The translations under genes and the position numbers were made by a program. DNA of 64,000 nucleotides, taken from assembly GCF_016899725.1 (NCBI RefSeq), contig NZ_JACLYU010000002.1, forward strand, positions 1-64,000, read 5' to 3'. Numbering within the stretch: the first letter of the stretch is position 1; the number at the start of each line of letters is the position of its first letter. The notes under the pieces were generated by a model. It did no database searches, was not told where the DNA came from, and saw only the letters and a program-made list of their open reading frames with translations. This document shows, piece after piece, positions 15,553 to 23,798 of the stretch. The stretch is from Bifidobacterium pullorum subsp. saeculare (GTDB lineage Bacteria > Actinomycetota > Actinomycetes > Actinomycetales > Bifidobacteriaceae).

Positions 15553-16913
15553 CCTCGTCTCCTGCGGGCGACATCCAGTCCGCAGTTCCGTGTCGTCTGG
15601 AGTTCAGCCATCAGTGTATCGGACCGCACCGCACAGGGAATTCCTTCCTTGTCTTCCATGGCATCGTTATGCGTGTCGTCATCATGTACAGCAACGGCAC
15701 TGTGGCCTTCGAGGGGATCCTCCGGCGGAGCAGCGAGGTTCAGCCCCTGCGGGTAGGCTCTGCCGACGATGACGGAGTTCCAGGGCAGGTACCGGCTGGG
15801 CCTGATGAACAGGCAGGAGGCCTCCATGTCATGGGCGGGCGTGCACTGCGCCCCGAACCCGACCAGGCCGATGTCCCGCGGCCTCCCGCGCACGGTTCCC
15901 TCCTTCGGCAGGAAGGTGTGGCGGTCGACGCGGTCGGCCGTCGGATCGTCCGGCCGCAGGTATGGGGCGCGGTACACCGCCATCGCATCCCGGAACAACG
16001 GTTCGTCCACGCCGGCGGACCGGATGGACGGCGGCCATACTGGGAACGCCGAGATATCGAATTCGGCCAGGCGGAACCCGTGTCTGACCAGCCAGCCGTC
16101 CACCCGGTCCCGTCTGCGCGACTGTGCCAGCACACGGACCTTCGTCACTTGCCAGCTGGCGTCCTTCGCGGTCACCGTGCCCATGTGCTCGGTAATGTCG
16201 AACAGGCTTTCTAAGGCGGAGGTTGTGGAGGCCGGCATCACCAGGTAGTAGTCGTATCCGGCGTGGAGGCTGGCGCCTTGGTTGACCCGTCTGCCGCCAT
16301 TGCCGCCGAACTCGTCGGTGAACACGAACAGGCCGTCGCCGTCCTCGATCCGGCCGACGCTGCGGCGCCAGTGCTCCGGGATGATGATGCGGTCGGCCAG
16401 GCGGAACGTCGGCATCTCGATGCGAAGCTTCTTCCGTCGGTCGCCAACCAATGCGGCAAGCGGCAGCTCCTTCCCGTCAACCGTCACCGTCGCCTGCTCC
16501 GCGTCCAGACGCTCGGCGAGACGACGTCCCCGGGAACGGAAACCGACCTCGAGATGAAACCGCCGGCTTCCGTCCTGCTCCCGGCGCAGGAACATCATGA
16601 CCGGCGGAACCATGCTTTCCTGCTCGCTTTCCGCGCCACTGCGGTAGAACGGGCACGCCTGGGCGAACCGGTCATTCTTACTGTGGCGGGAATACGGGTC
16701 CGGGCTGTTACGGAGCACCGATGCACGGCTTCGCGGCATCGCCGGCCCCTGCACGTCCGGGCTGCCGTCGGCGCAAATCGTCACCGGCCTGGTGCAGTAC
16801 GGGCAGGAGAACCGCATGCCGCCCGGCACATCCCCATGAAACCGTTCGGCTATCTCCCGCGCCGTGACGTACCGCACCGGGGCGGACACCACCTGCTGCA
16901 ACGCACCATCCAT
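15492..16913 (-). CDS. Hypothetical protein with N-terminal zinc-binding-like motif (473 aa)
   Basis: I do not recognise this protein. The N-terminal ~100 residues contain CPYC (about residue 37) and a downstream His-x8-Cys (SRHSKNDRFAQACPF). This spacing recalls the metal-binding region of CoiA-like proteins, but the similarity is by eye only. The middle (about 110-330) is a mixed alpha/beta region with many charged residues. A GAGG lies 6 bases before the ATG at 16913. It overlaps the 87-aa gene downstream and is followed upstream by a toxin-antitoxin pair, which suggests an accessory island, possibly with defence-related functions. Confidence 0.6.
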   Translation of the reverse strand: MDGALQQVVSAPVRYVTAREIAERFHGDVPGGMRFSCPYCTRPVTICADGSPDVQGPAMPRSRASVLRNSPDPYSRHSKNDRFAQACPFYRSGAESEQESMVPPVMMFLRREQDGSRRFHLEVGFRSRGRRLAERLDAEQATVTVDGKELPLAALVGDRRKKLRIEMPTFRLADRIIIPEHWRRSVGRIEDGDGLFVFTDEFGGNGGRRVNQGASLHAGYDYYLVMPASTTSALESLFDITEHMGTVTAKDASWQVTKVRVLAQSRRRDRVDGWLVRHGFRLAEFDISAFPVWPPSIRSAGVDEPLFRDAMAVYRAPYLRPDDPTADRVDRHTFLPKEGTVRGRPRDIGLVGFGAQCTPAHDMEASCLFIRPSRYLPWNSVIVGRAYPQGLNLAAPPEDPLEGHSAVAVHDDDTHNDAMEDKEGIPCAVRSDTLMAELQTTRNCGLDVARRRRGCQARYGLPGGVVIARTRKG

Positions 16914-17046
16914 ACCGACCTCGTCAGGCTACGCTTTCGTCCGTGACGTCGATCCGGCGCCATCGTCATCTATCAGCATACGGGAATACGGTAAGAACAC
17001 AGCGTCGTCCCATCTGCGCCAAAGGAGTTGTAATGCAAACCTGGTA

Positions 17047-17328
17047 TCAGAACAGATCGTCATGCGAGCCGGTTCGGACCAGGACGAGCATGAGTTCCTT
17101 CCGCTCAATGCGGTAGATGATGAGCCAGTCCCCTTCGACATGAATCTCACGGAATCCGTGCCAGTTGCCGGACAGCGCATGGTCACGGTATTTGGTGACA
17201 AGCACATCTCGATTCTGCGATTGCAACGCCTCGATGGCAGCTCGCAGCTTGTCCACGCTGTAGTGCTTACGCAGAAGCACCTTCACATCACGCTTGAATT
17301 GCGACGTGCGGAACACGCGCTCAATCAT
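17047..17328 (-). CDS. yafQ: YafQ/RelE-family mRNA interferase toxin
   Basis: This toxin of a type II toxin-antitoxin pair (93 residues) belongs to the group that cleaves mRNA on the ribosome. The YafQ signature is complete: HALSGNW, then HVEGDWLIIY and the C-terminal TGSHDDLF. The catalytic-type His and Asp residues are present, so it looks intact. Its start overlaps the end of the antitoxin gene by 8 bases, the usual order of antitoxin first. The antitoxin would neutralise it by direct binding. Confidence 0.9.
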   Translation of the reverse strand: MIERVFRTSQFKRDVKVLLRKHYSVDKLRAAIEALQSQNRDVLVTKYRDHALSGNWHGFREIHVEGDWLIIYRIERKELMLVLVRTGSHDDLF

Positions 17329-17578
17329 CGAGCAGATCCTTCATCAGGTCGTCCACCGAATCGAATGCCTTGCCTTCATGTGCCAACGCTTGCCGGCGCG
17401 CCTCCGCGGAAGCCGGATTCTCCCGTGTGACGCGGAACGGCAGCCCGTTGTCATTCAACGACTGGCGCAGGAACAGGTTGATGGCAGTGCTCATGTCGAG
17501 TCCCAACGACTCGAACAGTTCCTTGGCTCTGCTTTTGACCTCAGGATCGGTCCGAAAGGTCACCGTCGTGGTCGCCAT
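17321..17578 (-). CDS. dinJ: RelB/DinJ-family antitoxin
   Basis: This 85-residue antitoxin has the N-terminal ribbon-helix-helix domain typical of DinJ (TTTVTFRTDPEVKSRAKELF, then GLDMSTAINLFLRQSL) and a C-terminal toxin-binding tail with the common DSVDDLMKDLLDD ending. It should repress its own operon through the palindrome just upstream and bind the YafQ toxin. Confidence 0.92.
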   Translation of the reverse strand: MATTTVTFRTDPEVKSRAKELFESLGLDMSTAINLFLRQSLNDNGLPFRVTRENPASAEARRQALAHEGKAFDSVDDLMKDLLDD

Positions 17579-17595
17579 GCCTTCACCTCATTTCC

Positions 17596-17623
17596 GTATT
17601 ACATTTTATTTACATTGTAATAC
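17596..17623. promoter_or_regulatory. Palindromic operator of the dinJ-yafQ operon
   Basis: GTATTAC (17596-17602) and GTAATAC (17617-17623) form an inverted repeat in a short AT-rich stretch 18 bases upstream of the dinJ start. A DinJ-type antitoxin or the toxin-antitoxin complex is the likely ligand. The mazG gene is read away from the same interval. Confidence 0.7.
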
Positions 17624-17653
17624 ATCATCCGATGACGGCAACGGCCGCTTACA

Positions 17654-18439
17654 ATGGTCCGCATGACTGCTGCCGCGCATGATGACTACCAGCTGCCCGC
17701 CGGATTCGAGCGATGCTCGAAGCTCGACCCCGTCCGCAATGCCGTCTCCGCATTGGACCGGGTGCGGGCCGTGGTGGAGATTCTCGTCAGCCCGGGCGGC
17801 TGCCCGTGGGACGAACGCCAGACGAACCGCACGCTGCTCAAGAACCTGCTCGAAGAGACGTACGAGTACGTCGACACCGTCGAGACCGACGACCGCGAGG
17901 GTATGCGCGAGGAGCTGGGCGACATGCTCATGCAGTCCGTGTACCAGGCGGCGGTGTGCGAGAAGGACGCCGACGACCCATTCACCCTCGACGAGGTGTG
18001 CGACCGTCTCGTGGACAAGCTCATCACCCGCCATCCTCAGGTGTTCGCCCCCGATGACGCCCCGCAGCCCGACCACGAGGACAGCGCCGAGGACGTCCTG
18101 GCCACCTGGAACGCGATGAAGCAGAAGGAGAAGCATCGCTCCTCCGTCATCGAAGGCATCTCGCACGCGCAGGGCGCTCTCCCCCGCGCTGCCAAGATCG
18201 TGCACCGTGCGGCCAAGGTACGTGACGGCGCCCTGCTGGACGAGGCGATGGGCCCGTTGCTTCCGGGCGCCGCCCAGGAAGCGCCCCTCTCCCCCGAGGA
18301 TTGCGCCGACCAGATCCTCACCATCATCCGCCGGGCGGACGCCGCCGGCATCGACATGGAATCCGCCCTGCGCAATCGGCTGAGAGAGATTGAACAGCGC
18401 CTCGTCGCCATCGAGACAGGCTCACCGAGCAAGGATTGA
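17654..18439 (+). CDS. mazG: MazG nucleoside triphosphate pyrophosphohydrolase
   Basis: MazG hydrolyses non-canonical nucleoside triphosphates to monophosphates and pyrophosphate. The 261 residues include the family entry segment GGCPWDERQT, the metal-binding EExxE (LLEETYEYVD) and EELGDMLMQ, and a second, weaker C-terminal domain. Two ATGs (17654 and 17663) are possible and neither has a strong ribosome site. The gene diverges from the toxin-antitoxin operon. It belongs to the core region that starts here. Confidence 0.92.
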   Translation: MVRMTAAAHDDYQLPAGFERCSKLDPVRNAVSALDRVRAVVEILVSPGGCPWDERQTNRTLLKNLLEETYEYVDTVETDDREGMREELGDMLMQSVYQAAVCEKDADDPFTLDEVCDRLVDKLITRHPQVFAPDDAPQPDHEDSAEDVLATWNAMKQKEKHRSSVIEGISHAQGALPRAAKIVHRAAKVRDGALLDEAMGPLLPGAAQEAPLSPEDCADQILTIIRRADAAGIDMESALRNRLREIEQRLVAIETGSPSKD

Positions 18440-18448
18440 CCGCAAAGC

Positions 18449-18601
18449 CAGTTCACACGTTGGGAGCCACTCATCATGTGAACTGACGGCCATATGCGGT
18501 TCCTCCCAGCATCCTTGGAATCATGCGGTTCCAGCAGGTTGCCGATGTGCGGTCCTGTTCGTTTCCGGTTCACCACATGCAAGCCCGCTATGTTGTGAAC
18601 C
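18449..18601. repeat. Two inverted repeats sharing GTTCACA / TGTGAAC
   Basis: Between mazG and the macrodomain gene, CAGTTCACA/TGTGAACTG (18449-18457 and 18477-18485) and GGTTCACCACA/TGTTGTGAACC (18567-18577 and 18591-18601, one mismatch) form two inverted repeats. Two ATGCGGTTCC copies lie between them. The 244-base gap contains no gene that I can support. They could be binding sites for a regulator or a small mobile repeat. Confidence 0.55.
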
Positions 18602-18683
18602 AGACGCCTATGCGCCACCCCACACCCTCAAACCCCCAGAGGCATTACAGTGGGCACTACGGCCGAAGCACAGGAGCGCGATC

Positions 18684-19214
18684 ATGCCCATGAGCATCAT
18701 CCAGGGAGACATCACCACCATGAGGGTGGATGCCATCGTCAATGCGGCGAATCCTCAACTGAAACAGGGCGGCGGCGTGTGCGGCGCGATCTTCCGCACG
18801 GCCGGGGCGAGCCGGCTGCAGCGGGCCTGCGACGCCCTCGCCCCGGTGCCGGTCGGCAAGGCCGTCATCACTGACGGCTTCGGCCTGCCGGCGCGCTACA
18901 TCATCCACACGCCCGGCCCTGTCTGGCGCGGCGGCACACATGGCGAGGCACAACAGCTGGCCTCCTGCTACCAAAGCAGCCTGGAGCTGGCCGCGGCGCA
19001 CGGCTGCGCCAGCGTCGCCTTCCCGCTGATCTCCGCCGGTATCTACGGCTTTCCTGCCGGGGAGGCGATACGAATCGCCCTCGAACAGATCGAGGTCTTC
19101 CTGGCCCAGCCCGGCCACGGGACGATGGACGTATCGCTGGTGCTGTTCGACGCCGCCACCCACCGCCTCGCGCTGCGCGTCCACGACGACCTCCGCCCTT
19201 CTTGCCGGCCGTGA
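18684..19214 (+). CDS. Macrodomain protein (ADP-ribose processing)
   Basis: This is a stand-alone macrodomain of 176 residues, likely an O-acetyl-ADP-ribose deacetylase or Appr-1''-p-type phosphatase. Family motifs are complete: GDITTMRVDAIVNAAN, GGGVCGAIFRTAG, the ITDGFGLPARYIIHTPGP strand-loop and FPLISAGIYGFP. The start at 18684 was chosen because AGGAG lies 8 bases upstream; the frame is open further but without a credible start. It is the last plus-strand gene before a bidirectional terminator shared with tig. Confidence 0.93.
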   Translation: MPMSIIQGDITTMRVDAIVNAANPQLKQGGGVCGAIFRTAGASRLQRACDALAPVPVGKAVITDGFGLPARYIIHTPGPVWRGGTHGEAQQLASCYQSSLELAAAHGCASVAFPLISAGIYGFPAGEAIRIALEQIEVFLAQPGHGTMDVSLVLFDAATHRLALRVHDDLRPSCRP

Positions 19215-19238
19215 CCCGTCAGGACAACCGACAACGCG

Positions 19239-19275
19239 CAAGGCCGGAGACATCACTATGATGTCTCCGGCCTTG
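19239..19275. terminator. Bidirectional terminator between the macrodomain gene and tig
   Basis: A perfect 17-base stem (19239-19255 paired with 19259-19275) with a 3-base CTA loop stands between the convergent macrodomain and tig genes. It lacks a clear T-run on either side but is strong enough to end both transcripts. Confidence 0.85.
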
Positions 19276-19320
19276 TGCCAATGTCAGCGCGCGCTCAGGC
19301 GCGCCTAGCCATCAGATCAC

Positions 19321-20700
19321 TCACTCGGCGTCGTCGGTCTTGCTGAGCTCGTCGGCCACGGCGGCGGCAGCGGAAGCGGCTTCCACGGACTCGTTCTCAG
19401 CGGCATCCTCGGCGGCCTCGTCCTCGCCCAGGAACGCGGAGAGATCCACGACCTCGCCATCGGCGGTGAACTTCACGGCGCGCATGCCGGCGAGCAGGCC
19501 CTTGGAACGGCCCACCTCCTGCACGGCGGAGCCGAGCTGGCCGTTCTTGATGATCGCGTTGATGAACGCGTTCGGATCCATGCCGTACTGCTGGGCGATG
19601 GAGGCGAGGAAGTTGAACACGTCGGCCTGGGAGACCTTGACGTCCAGCTTCTCGGCGAGGGTGTCGAGCACGATCTGGTCGCGCAGCTCCTTCTCGACGG
19701 TCTCCTCGGCCTCGGCCTTCTGCTCCTTGGTGGCCTTCTCCGGATCCGGGGTCATGTTCTTGAGCTGCTGCTCGACCATCTCGGCCTTGACGCCCTTGGG
19801 CACCGGCACCTCGAGGCCCTCCTGCAGGCGCGCGATGAAGGCGTCGCGGGCCTCGGTGGCCTGGCGGCCCTTGGCGGCCTCGGCGGCGTTCTTACGGATG
19901 TCCTCCTTGAGCTCGTCGAGCGTGTCGAACTCGGAGGCCTCCTGGGCGAAGTCGTCGTCGAGCTCCGGCAGCTCCTCGGCCTTCACGGAGTTGACCTTCA
20001 CCTTGATCTGGGCCTTCTCGCCCTCGTGCTCGCCGCCCTGCAGCTCGGACTCGAAGGTGGTCTCCTCGCCGGCGGACAGGCCCTCGAGGGCCTCGTCCAT
20101 GCCGTCGAGCATGGTGCCCGAGCCGAGCTCGTAGCTCACGCCCTCCTGGGAGTCGACGGACTCGCCGTCAATCTGGGCGTCGAGGTCGATGTTCGCGAAG
20201 TCGCCCTTGGCGGCCGGACGGTCCACGCCGACCAAGGTGCCGAAGCGCTGGCGCAGGGACTCGAGGCGGGTGTTCACGTCCTCATCGGTCACCTCCGGCT
20301 TGGCGATGGCGATCTCCATGCCCTCGAGCTCCGGCAGCTCCAGGTCGGGGCGGCGCTCCACGGTGGCCACGAACTTGAGCTTGGTCTCGTCCTTGGCGCT
20401 GGCCGGCACCTCCTGCACGTCGAGCTCAGGCTGGGCCATCGGGTGGATCTGCTTCTCCTCGAGCGCCTTGGAGTACAGCTCCGGCACGCCGTTGTTCACC
20501 GCCTCGCCGGCGACGGCGCCGAAGCCGATGCGCTGGTCGATGATCGGGCCGGGCACGTGGCCCTTGCGGAAGCCGGGGATGTTCACCTGCTTGGCGATCT
20601 CCTTGCGGGCTGCATCCAGGTACGGGTCGAACTCCTCCGGGTCGACGGTGACGGTGAGCCTCACCTTGGTGGGTTCGAGGTTGCGAACGCTGATCTTCAC
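19321..20700 (-). CDS. tig: Trigger factor, ribosome-associated chaperone
   Basis: Trigger factor binds near the ribosomal exit tunnel and assists folding of new chains. The 459-residue protein has the N-terminal ribosome-binding segment (GFRKGHVPGP, about residues 43-52), a PPIase-like region (about 150-240) and a C-terminal alpha-helical chaperone domain. It ends in an acidic, Ala/Glu-rich tail. The start is a GTG at 20700 with AGGAG 8 bases upstream. The gene is read after rnd with a 51-base gap and ends at the strong hairpin terminator. Confidence 0.97.
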   Translation of the reverse strand: MKISVRNLEPTKVRLTVTVDPEEFDPYLDAARKEIAKQVNIPGFRKGHVPGPIIDQRIGFGAVAGEAVNNGVPELYSKALEEKQIHPMAQPELDVQEVPASAKDETKLKFVATVERRPDLELPELEGMEIAIAKPEVTDEDVNTRLESLRQRFGTLVGVDRPAAKGDFANIDLDAQIDGESVDSQEGVSYELGSGTMLDGMDEALEGLSAGEETTFESELQGGEHEGEKAQIKVKVNSVKAEELPELDDDFAQEASEFDTLDELKEDIRKNAAEAAKGRQATEARDAFIARLQEGLEVPVPKGVKAEMVEQQLKNMTPDPEKATKEQKAEAEETVEKELRDQIVLDTLAEKLDVKVSQADVFNFLASIAQQYGMDPNAFINAIIKNGQLGSAVQEVGRSKGLLAGMRAVKFTADGEVVDLSAFLGEDEAAEDAAENESVEAASAAAAVADELSKTDDAE

Positions 20701-20751
20701 GCTAAACGCTCCTGATTACGGTTTTCCTATGGTTCTGCCCAAAGGCAACTT

Positions 20752-22044
20752 TCACACCATAGCTCGGGCCACGGACGCGCTGATCAGTCTCACCTGCCAG
20801 TCGCGCGCGCCCTGGGAGGCGAGGAACGAGGCCACGTCCAGCCCCTGCGCGTCCTCCTGCCAGCACAGGTTGCGCACGATCTGCGGACGGATGAGGACGT
20901 CGGCCGGGGTGCGGGTGTCCTCGGCGATGCGGTTGATGGCGCGGCGCACCCGCTCGAGCCGCTTGTAGCGGGCGGGATGCCGGGTCTGCCAGATGCGCAT
21001 GGATTTGGGCGCGTTGCCCTCGTTCTCGTTGCGTCCGCCGGAACGCGGCAGCGTGGGCAGCCCGGAGTCCGGCAGCGCCAGCGCCCGCTGGATCGTCTCC
21101 TTCCACACGCTGGGTTTGATGGAGCGTTGGATGGGCGCGTAGCGTTCGAACATCTTGTCCTGCTCGCCGCCGGTGTGCATGCGCACGCGCTCGTTGAGGG
21201 AGCGGATGGCGCGGAACTCGCGCGCGTTGCGCGGCTTCCTCTGCGCTGCCTCGACGATGGCGGCGTCGGACAGCAGCAGTCCGGGGGCGATGTCGTGCTC
21301 GCGCGCCAGCTCGTCGCGTTTCTCCCACAGCGCCTTGGCCACGGCCAGGCCGCGCCGGTCGCGGCCGAGGGCGGTGATGTGGCTGATGCGCATCCACGGC
21401 ACCGGATGCCGCTCGGGCCTGGGGCCGGTGCCGGCGGCAAGGACGTGGGCGAACTCCTCCTCGGCCCACTCCTGCTTGCCGTGGGCCTTGAGGTCCGCGC
21501 GCATCGCCGCCTCCAGCTCGATGAGCAGCTCGACGTCGAGCGCGGCGTAGTTGCGCCAGTCGCGCGGCAGCGGCCGGTACGACCAGTCGGCGGCGGAATG
21601 CTCCTTGGCGAGCGTGACGCCCAGGTAATGCTCGGTCACGGCGGCCAGGCCGAAGCGGTGCATGCCGAGCAGGCGGGCGGCGATCTCCGTGTCGAACAGG
21701 CGCATGGGGCGCATCCCCAGGTCGGCGAAGCCGGGCAGGTCCATCATCGCGTCGTGGATGATCCAGGTGGCGTCGCCGACGGCATGGTTGAACTCCTGCC
21801 AGTCCGCGCCGGCCTGTCCCAGGGCGATGGGGTCGAACAGCAGGATGCCCGCTCCCTCGCGTTTGAACTGCACCAGCCAATCCTCGTGCCCGTAGCGGAA
21901 GCCGGAGGCACGTTCGGCGTCGGCGGCCAGGGAGCCGCCGGCCGCGGCCAGGGCGTCGCAGGCGGCGTGGAATCCGGGCAAGGTGTCGATGACGTCGGGC
22001 ACTCCCCCACGTGGTTCGGCTTGGAGACGGGGTTCGTCAGTCAA
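20752..22044 (-). CDS. rnd: Ribonuclease D-like exonuclease with HRDC domain
   Basis: This is a 3'-5' exonuclease of the DEDDy type, involved in RNA processing. Exo I DAE (in LAADAERASG), Exo II (WIIHDAMMDL) and Exo III (NYAALDVELL, with Tyr and Asp four apart) are all visible in the N-terminal ~170 residues. An HRDC region follows at about residues 210-300. A TTG at 22044 is chosen as start: it has GAGGAG 9 bases upstream and overlaps the DUF3000 stop by 8 bases. Longer frames exist upstream but lie inside the DUF3000 gene. Confidence 0.9.
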   Translation of the reverse strand: MTDEPRLQAEPRGGVPDVIDTLPGFHAACDALAAAGGSLAADAERASGFRYGHEDWLVQFKREGAGILLFDPIALGQAGADWQEFNHAVGDATWIIHDAMMDLPGFADLGMRPMRLFDTEIAARLLGMHRFGLAAVTEHYLGVTLAKEHSAADWSYRPLPRDWRNYAALDVELLIELEAAMRADLKAHGKQEWAEEEFAHVLAAGTGPRPERHPVPWMRISHITALGRDRRGLAVAKALWEKRDELAREHDIAPGLLLSDAAIVEAAQRKPRNAREFRAIRSLNERVRMHTGGEQDKMFERYAPIQRSIKPSVWKETIQRALALPDSGLPTLPRSGGRNENEGNAPKSMRIWQTRHPARYKRLERVRRAINRIAEDTRTPADVLIRPQIVRNLCWQEDAQGLDVASFLASQGARDWQVRLISASVARAMV

Positions 22045-22669
22045 TGGGGTCGTTCTCCTCGAAACGGACGGTCGATCGGATGAACCGGGCCCACATGGCC
22101 ACCTGGGCGCCGGCATCGAGCCCATTGTGGCCAAGGGGGTCGTCAAACGGCGTCCAGGAGACCCGAACCTCCACGCCGGTCCCTTCGCCGCGCCGTTCGA
22201 GCGCGCCGAAGGCGGCGTCCCTGACGATGGTGATGGTGCCGCCGATGGCCGCGGCCCCCGCCTCGTCGAGCCGCTTGGTCACCTCGTCCCAGACGGCGGC
22301 GGGCACGGGCCCGGCGCCGTCGCCGCCGGGCATGGGCAGGCGGGCGTAGGCGACGCACCGCCAGCGGCCGCCCCAGTCGAACCGGGGTTCGTCGGCGCGC
22401 AGCAGCATGATCCATCCCGACGCCAGGCCGTCGTCGGCGCCGTCGTCCTCCCCGCTTTCCAGATGCACGCCGATGCCGTGCGGCGCCAGCGTGGCGGGCA
22501 CGGGCATCTCGTGGTAGGTGACGCCGGGCTCGCGTGCCATCGCACGCACCGACTCCACCGCCTCCCACACGTCGTCGGGGGTGTCCGGCGGCCGGCCCTG
22601 CATCGCGCCGGGCGCTCCGGCCCGGGACGTCTCTGGCCCGGCGGCCGGGATAGCGAAGATCTCAGCCAT
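22037..22669 (-). CDS. DUF3000 domain protein
   Basis: This 210-residue protein belongs to the actinobacterial DUF3000 family, whose function is not known. Typical segments seen are PDDVWEAVESVRAMAREPGV, the GWRFDWGGRWRCVAYARL-like strand (RFDWGGRWRCVAYARLP) and the C-terminal VEVRVSWTP. The start at 22669 gives the family N-terminus. Its neighbour rnd starts before this gene ends, so both are likely co-transcribed, an arrangement seen in other actinobacteria. Confidence 0.85.
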   Translation of the reverse strand: MAEIFAIPAAGPETSRAGAPGAMQGRPPDTPDDVWEAVESVRAMAREPGVTYHEMPVPATLAPHGIGVHLESGEDDGADDGLASGWIMLLRADEPRFDWGGRWRCVAYARLPMPGGDGAGPVPAAVWDEVTKRLDEAGAAAIGGTITIVRDAAFGALERRGEGTGVEVRVSWTPFDDPLGHNGLDAGAQVAMWARFIRSTVRFEENDPID

Positions 22670-22681
22670 GTCTTCCAGCGT

Positions 22682-22702
22682 ACGGCGGCGAGGGGCCGCC
22701 GT
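22682..22702. terminator. Hairpin between pflA and the DUF3000 gene
   Basis: ACGGCGGC (22682-22689) and GCCGCCGT (22695-22702) form an 8-base stem with a 5-base loop, 45 bases past the pflA stop. There is no clear U-run, so it is a possible weak terminator for pflA. Confidence 0.5.
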
Positions 22703-22746
22703 GTGGCACCGACACAGCCTCGGGGCGCTTCGGCCCGGTTCCGCGG

Positions 22747-23640
22747 TCAGTACACCTTGAAGCCGTGGGCCTCGAACTGCTTGACGACGCGTTCGCGCAG
22801 CTTGGCGCTGGGCCCCTTGCAGTCCTCCAGCGGGTACGGGATGCCGAGCTCGTGCCACTTGGGGCGGCCGAGCTGGTGGAAGCCGAGCACGTCGATATGC
22901 TCGATGGCACCGCCGAACTCCTCGCAGATCCTGGCCACGTTCTCGACGTTCTCCTCGGCGTCGGTCAGCCCGGGCACGAGCACGAAGCGCACCCAGATCT
23001 TCTTGCCGGCCTTGTCGAGGCGCTTGCCGAACTCGATGGTGGGGGCGAGCATGCCGCCGGTCACCTTGTGGTAGGTCTCCTCGTCGCCGGACTTGACGTC
23101 GAGCAGGCACAGGTCGATGTCCTCGATCATCTCGTCGGTGTAGTTGCGGTTGAGGAAGCCGGAGGTGTCCAGGCAGGTGTGCACGCCCATCTCGCGGGCG
23201 GCGCGGAACACGCGGGAGACGAAGGCGGGCTGCATCATCGACTCGCCGCCGGAGAACGTGATGCCGCCGCCGGTGGCTTTGAAGAGGTCCTGGTAGCGGG
23301 CGACCTTCTTGACCATGTCCTCGACGGTGACGGGCTTGCCGTCGCGCATCTTCCAGGTGTCGGGGTTCTGGCAGTACTGGCAGCGCAGCGGGCAGCCGGA
23401 CATGAACACGGTCATGCGGGTGCCCGGACCGTCCACGGAGGTGTTGATGTCCCAGGAGTGCACGAAGCCGATGTCGCCGGTTTTCAGGGCGCGTATGCGG
23501 TCGCGCCGGTCGAGCCCGATCGGCGATTCGAAGCCGGACAGGCCGCCCATGAGCATCTGCTTGGCGTAGGTCTTGGATTCGCGCAGCATGCGCGGCGTGG
23601 TGGTGCGGAACCGCCCTGCGGCGGTGGTGGTGCTGGGCAT
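22747..23640 (-). CDS. pflA: Pyruvate formate-lyase activating enzyme
   Basis: This radical SAM enzyme abstracts hydrogen from the glycine of pyruvate formate-lyase to make the active radical form. The iron-sulfur CxxxCxxC motif is in SGCPLRCQYCQNPD, preceded by the typical SWDINTSVDGPGTRM. The TGGGITFSGGE segment and the VRFVLVPGLTD strand are also present. The 297-residue length matches family members. The start at 23640 has AGGAGG upstream; a longer frame to 23724 runs through a hairpin. It lies downstream of pflB with a terminator between, so it may have its own promoter. Confidence 0.97.
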   Translation of the reverse strand: MPSTTTAAGRFRTTTPRMLRESKTYAKQMLMGGLSGFESPIGLDRRDRIRALKTGDIGFVHSWDINTSVDGPGTRMTVFMSGCPLRCQYCQNPDTWKMRDGKPVTVEDMVKKVARYQDLFKATGGGITFSGGESMMQPAFVSRVFRAAREMGVHTCLDTSGFLNRNYTDEMIEDIDLCLLDVKSGDEETYHKVTGGMLAPTIEFGKRLDKAGKKIWVRFVLVPGLTDAEENVENVARICEEFGGAIEHIDVLGFHQLGRPKWHELGIPYPLEDCKGPSAKLRERVVKQFEAHGFKVY

Positions 23641-23696
23641 CGTCGTCCTCCTTGAGGGGCCTTCACGCGTCTCGCCGGCCCCATATGGCGAGCATA

Positions 23697-23735
23697 GACG
23701 AAAGGGGCGGGACCGTGGCCCCACCCCTTTCGTCG
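23697..23735. terminator. Hairpin terminator downstream of pflB
   Basis: GACGAAAGGGG pairs with CCCCTTTCGTC (with extra GGG/CCC pairs and a bulge) around a short loop, between the pflB stop and the pflA start. It would stop pflB transcripts on the minus strand. Confidence 0.7.
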
Positions 23736-23798
23736 TCGTGTCGGCGCCCCGTCAGGAGCGCCGGCGGTCATGCGGTTCTACCGTCGGTCCGCATCCGA

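Noticed and set aside
15669..16214. Plus-strand frame opposite the 473-aa gene
   Set aside because: No ribosome site or motif; the minus-strand protein has CxxC motifs, a proper start and consistent composition.
17034..17117. Plus-strand ATG with a good AAAGGAG site giving a 27-residue frame
   Set aside because: It overlaps the yafQ gene antisense, encodes no recognisable peptide and is probably chance.
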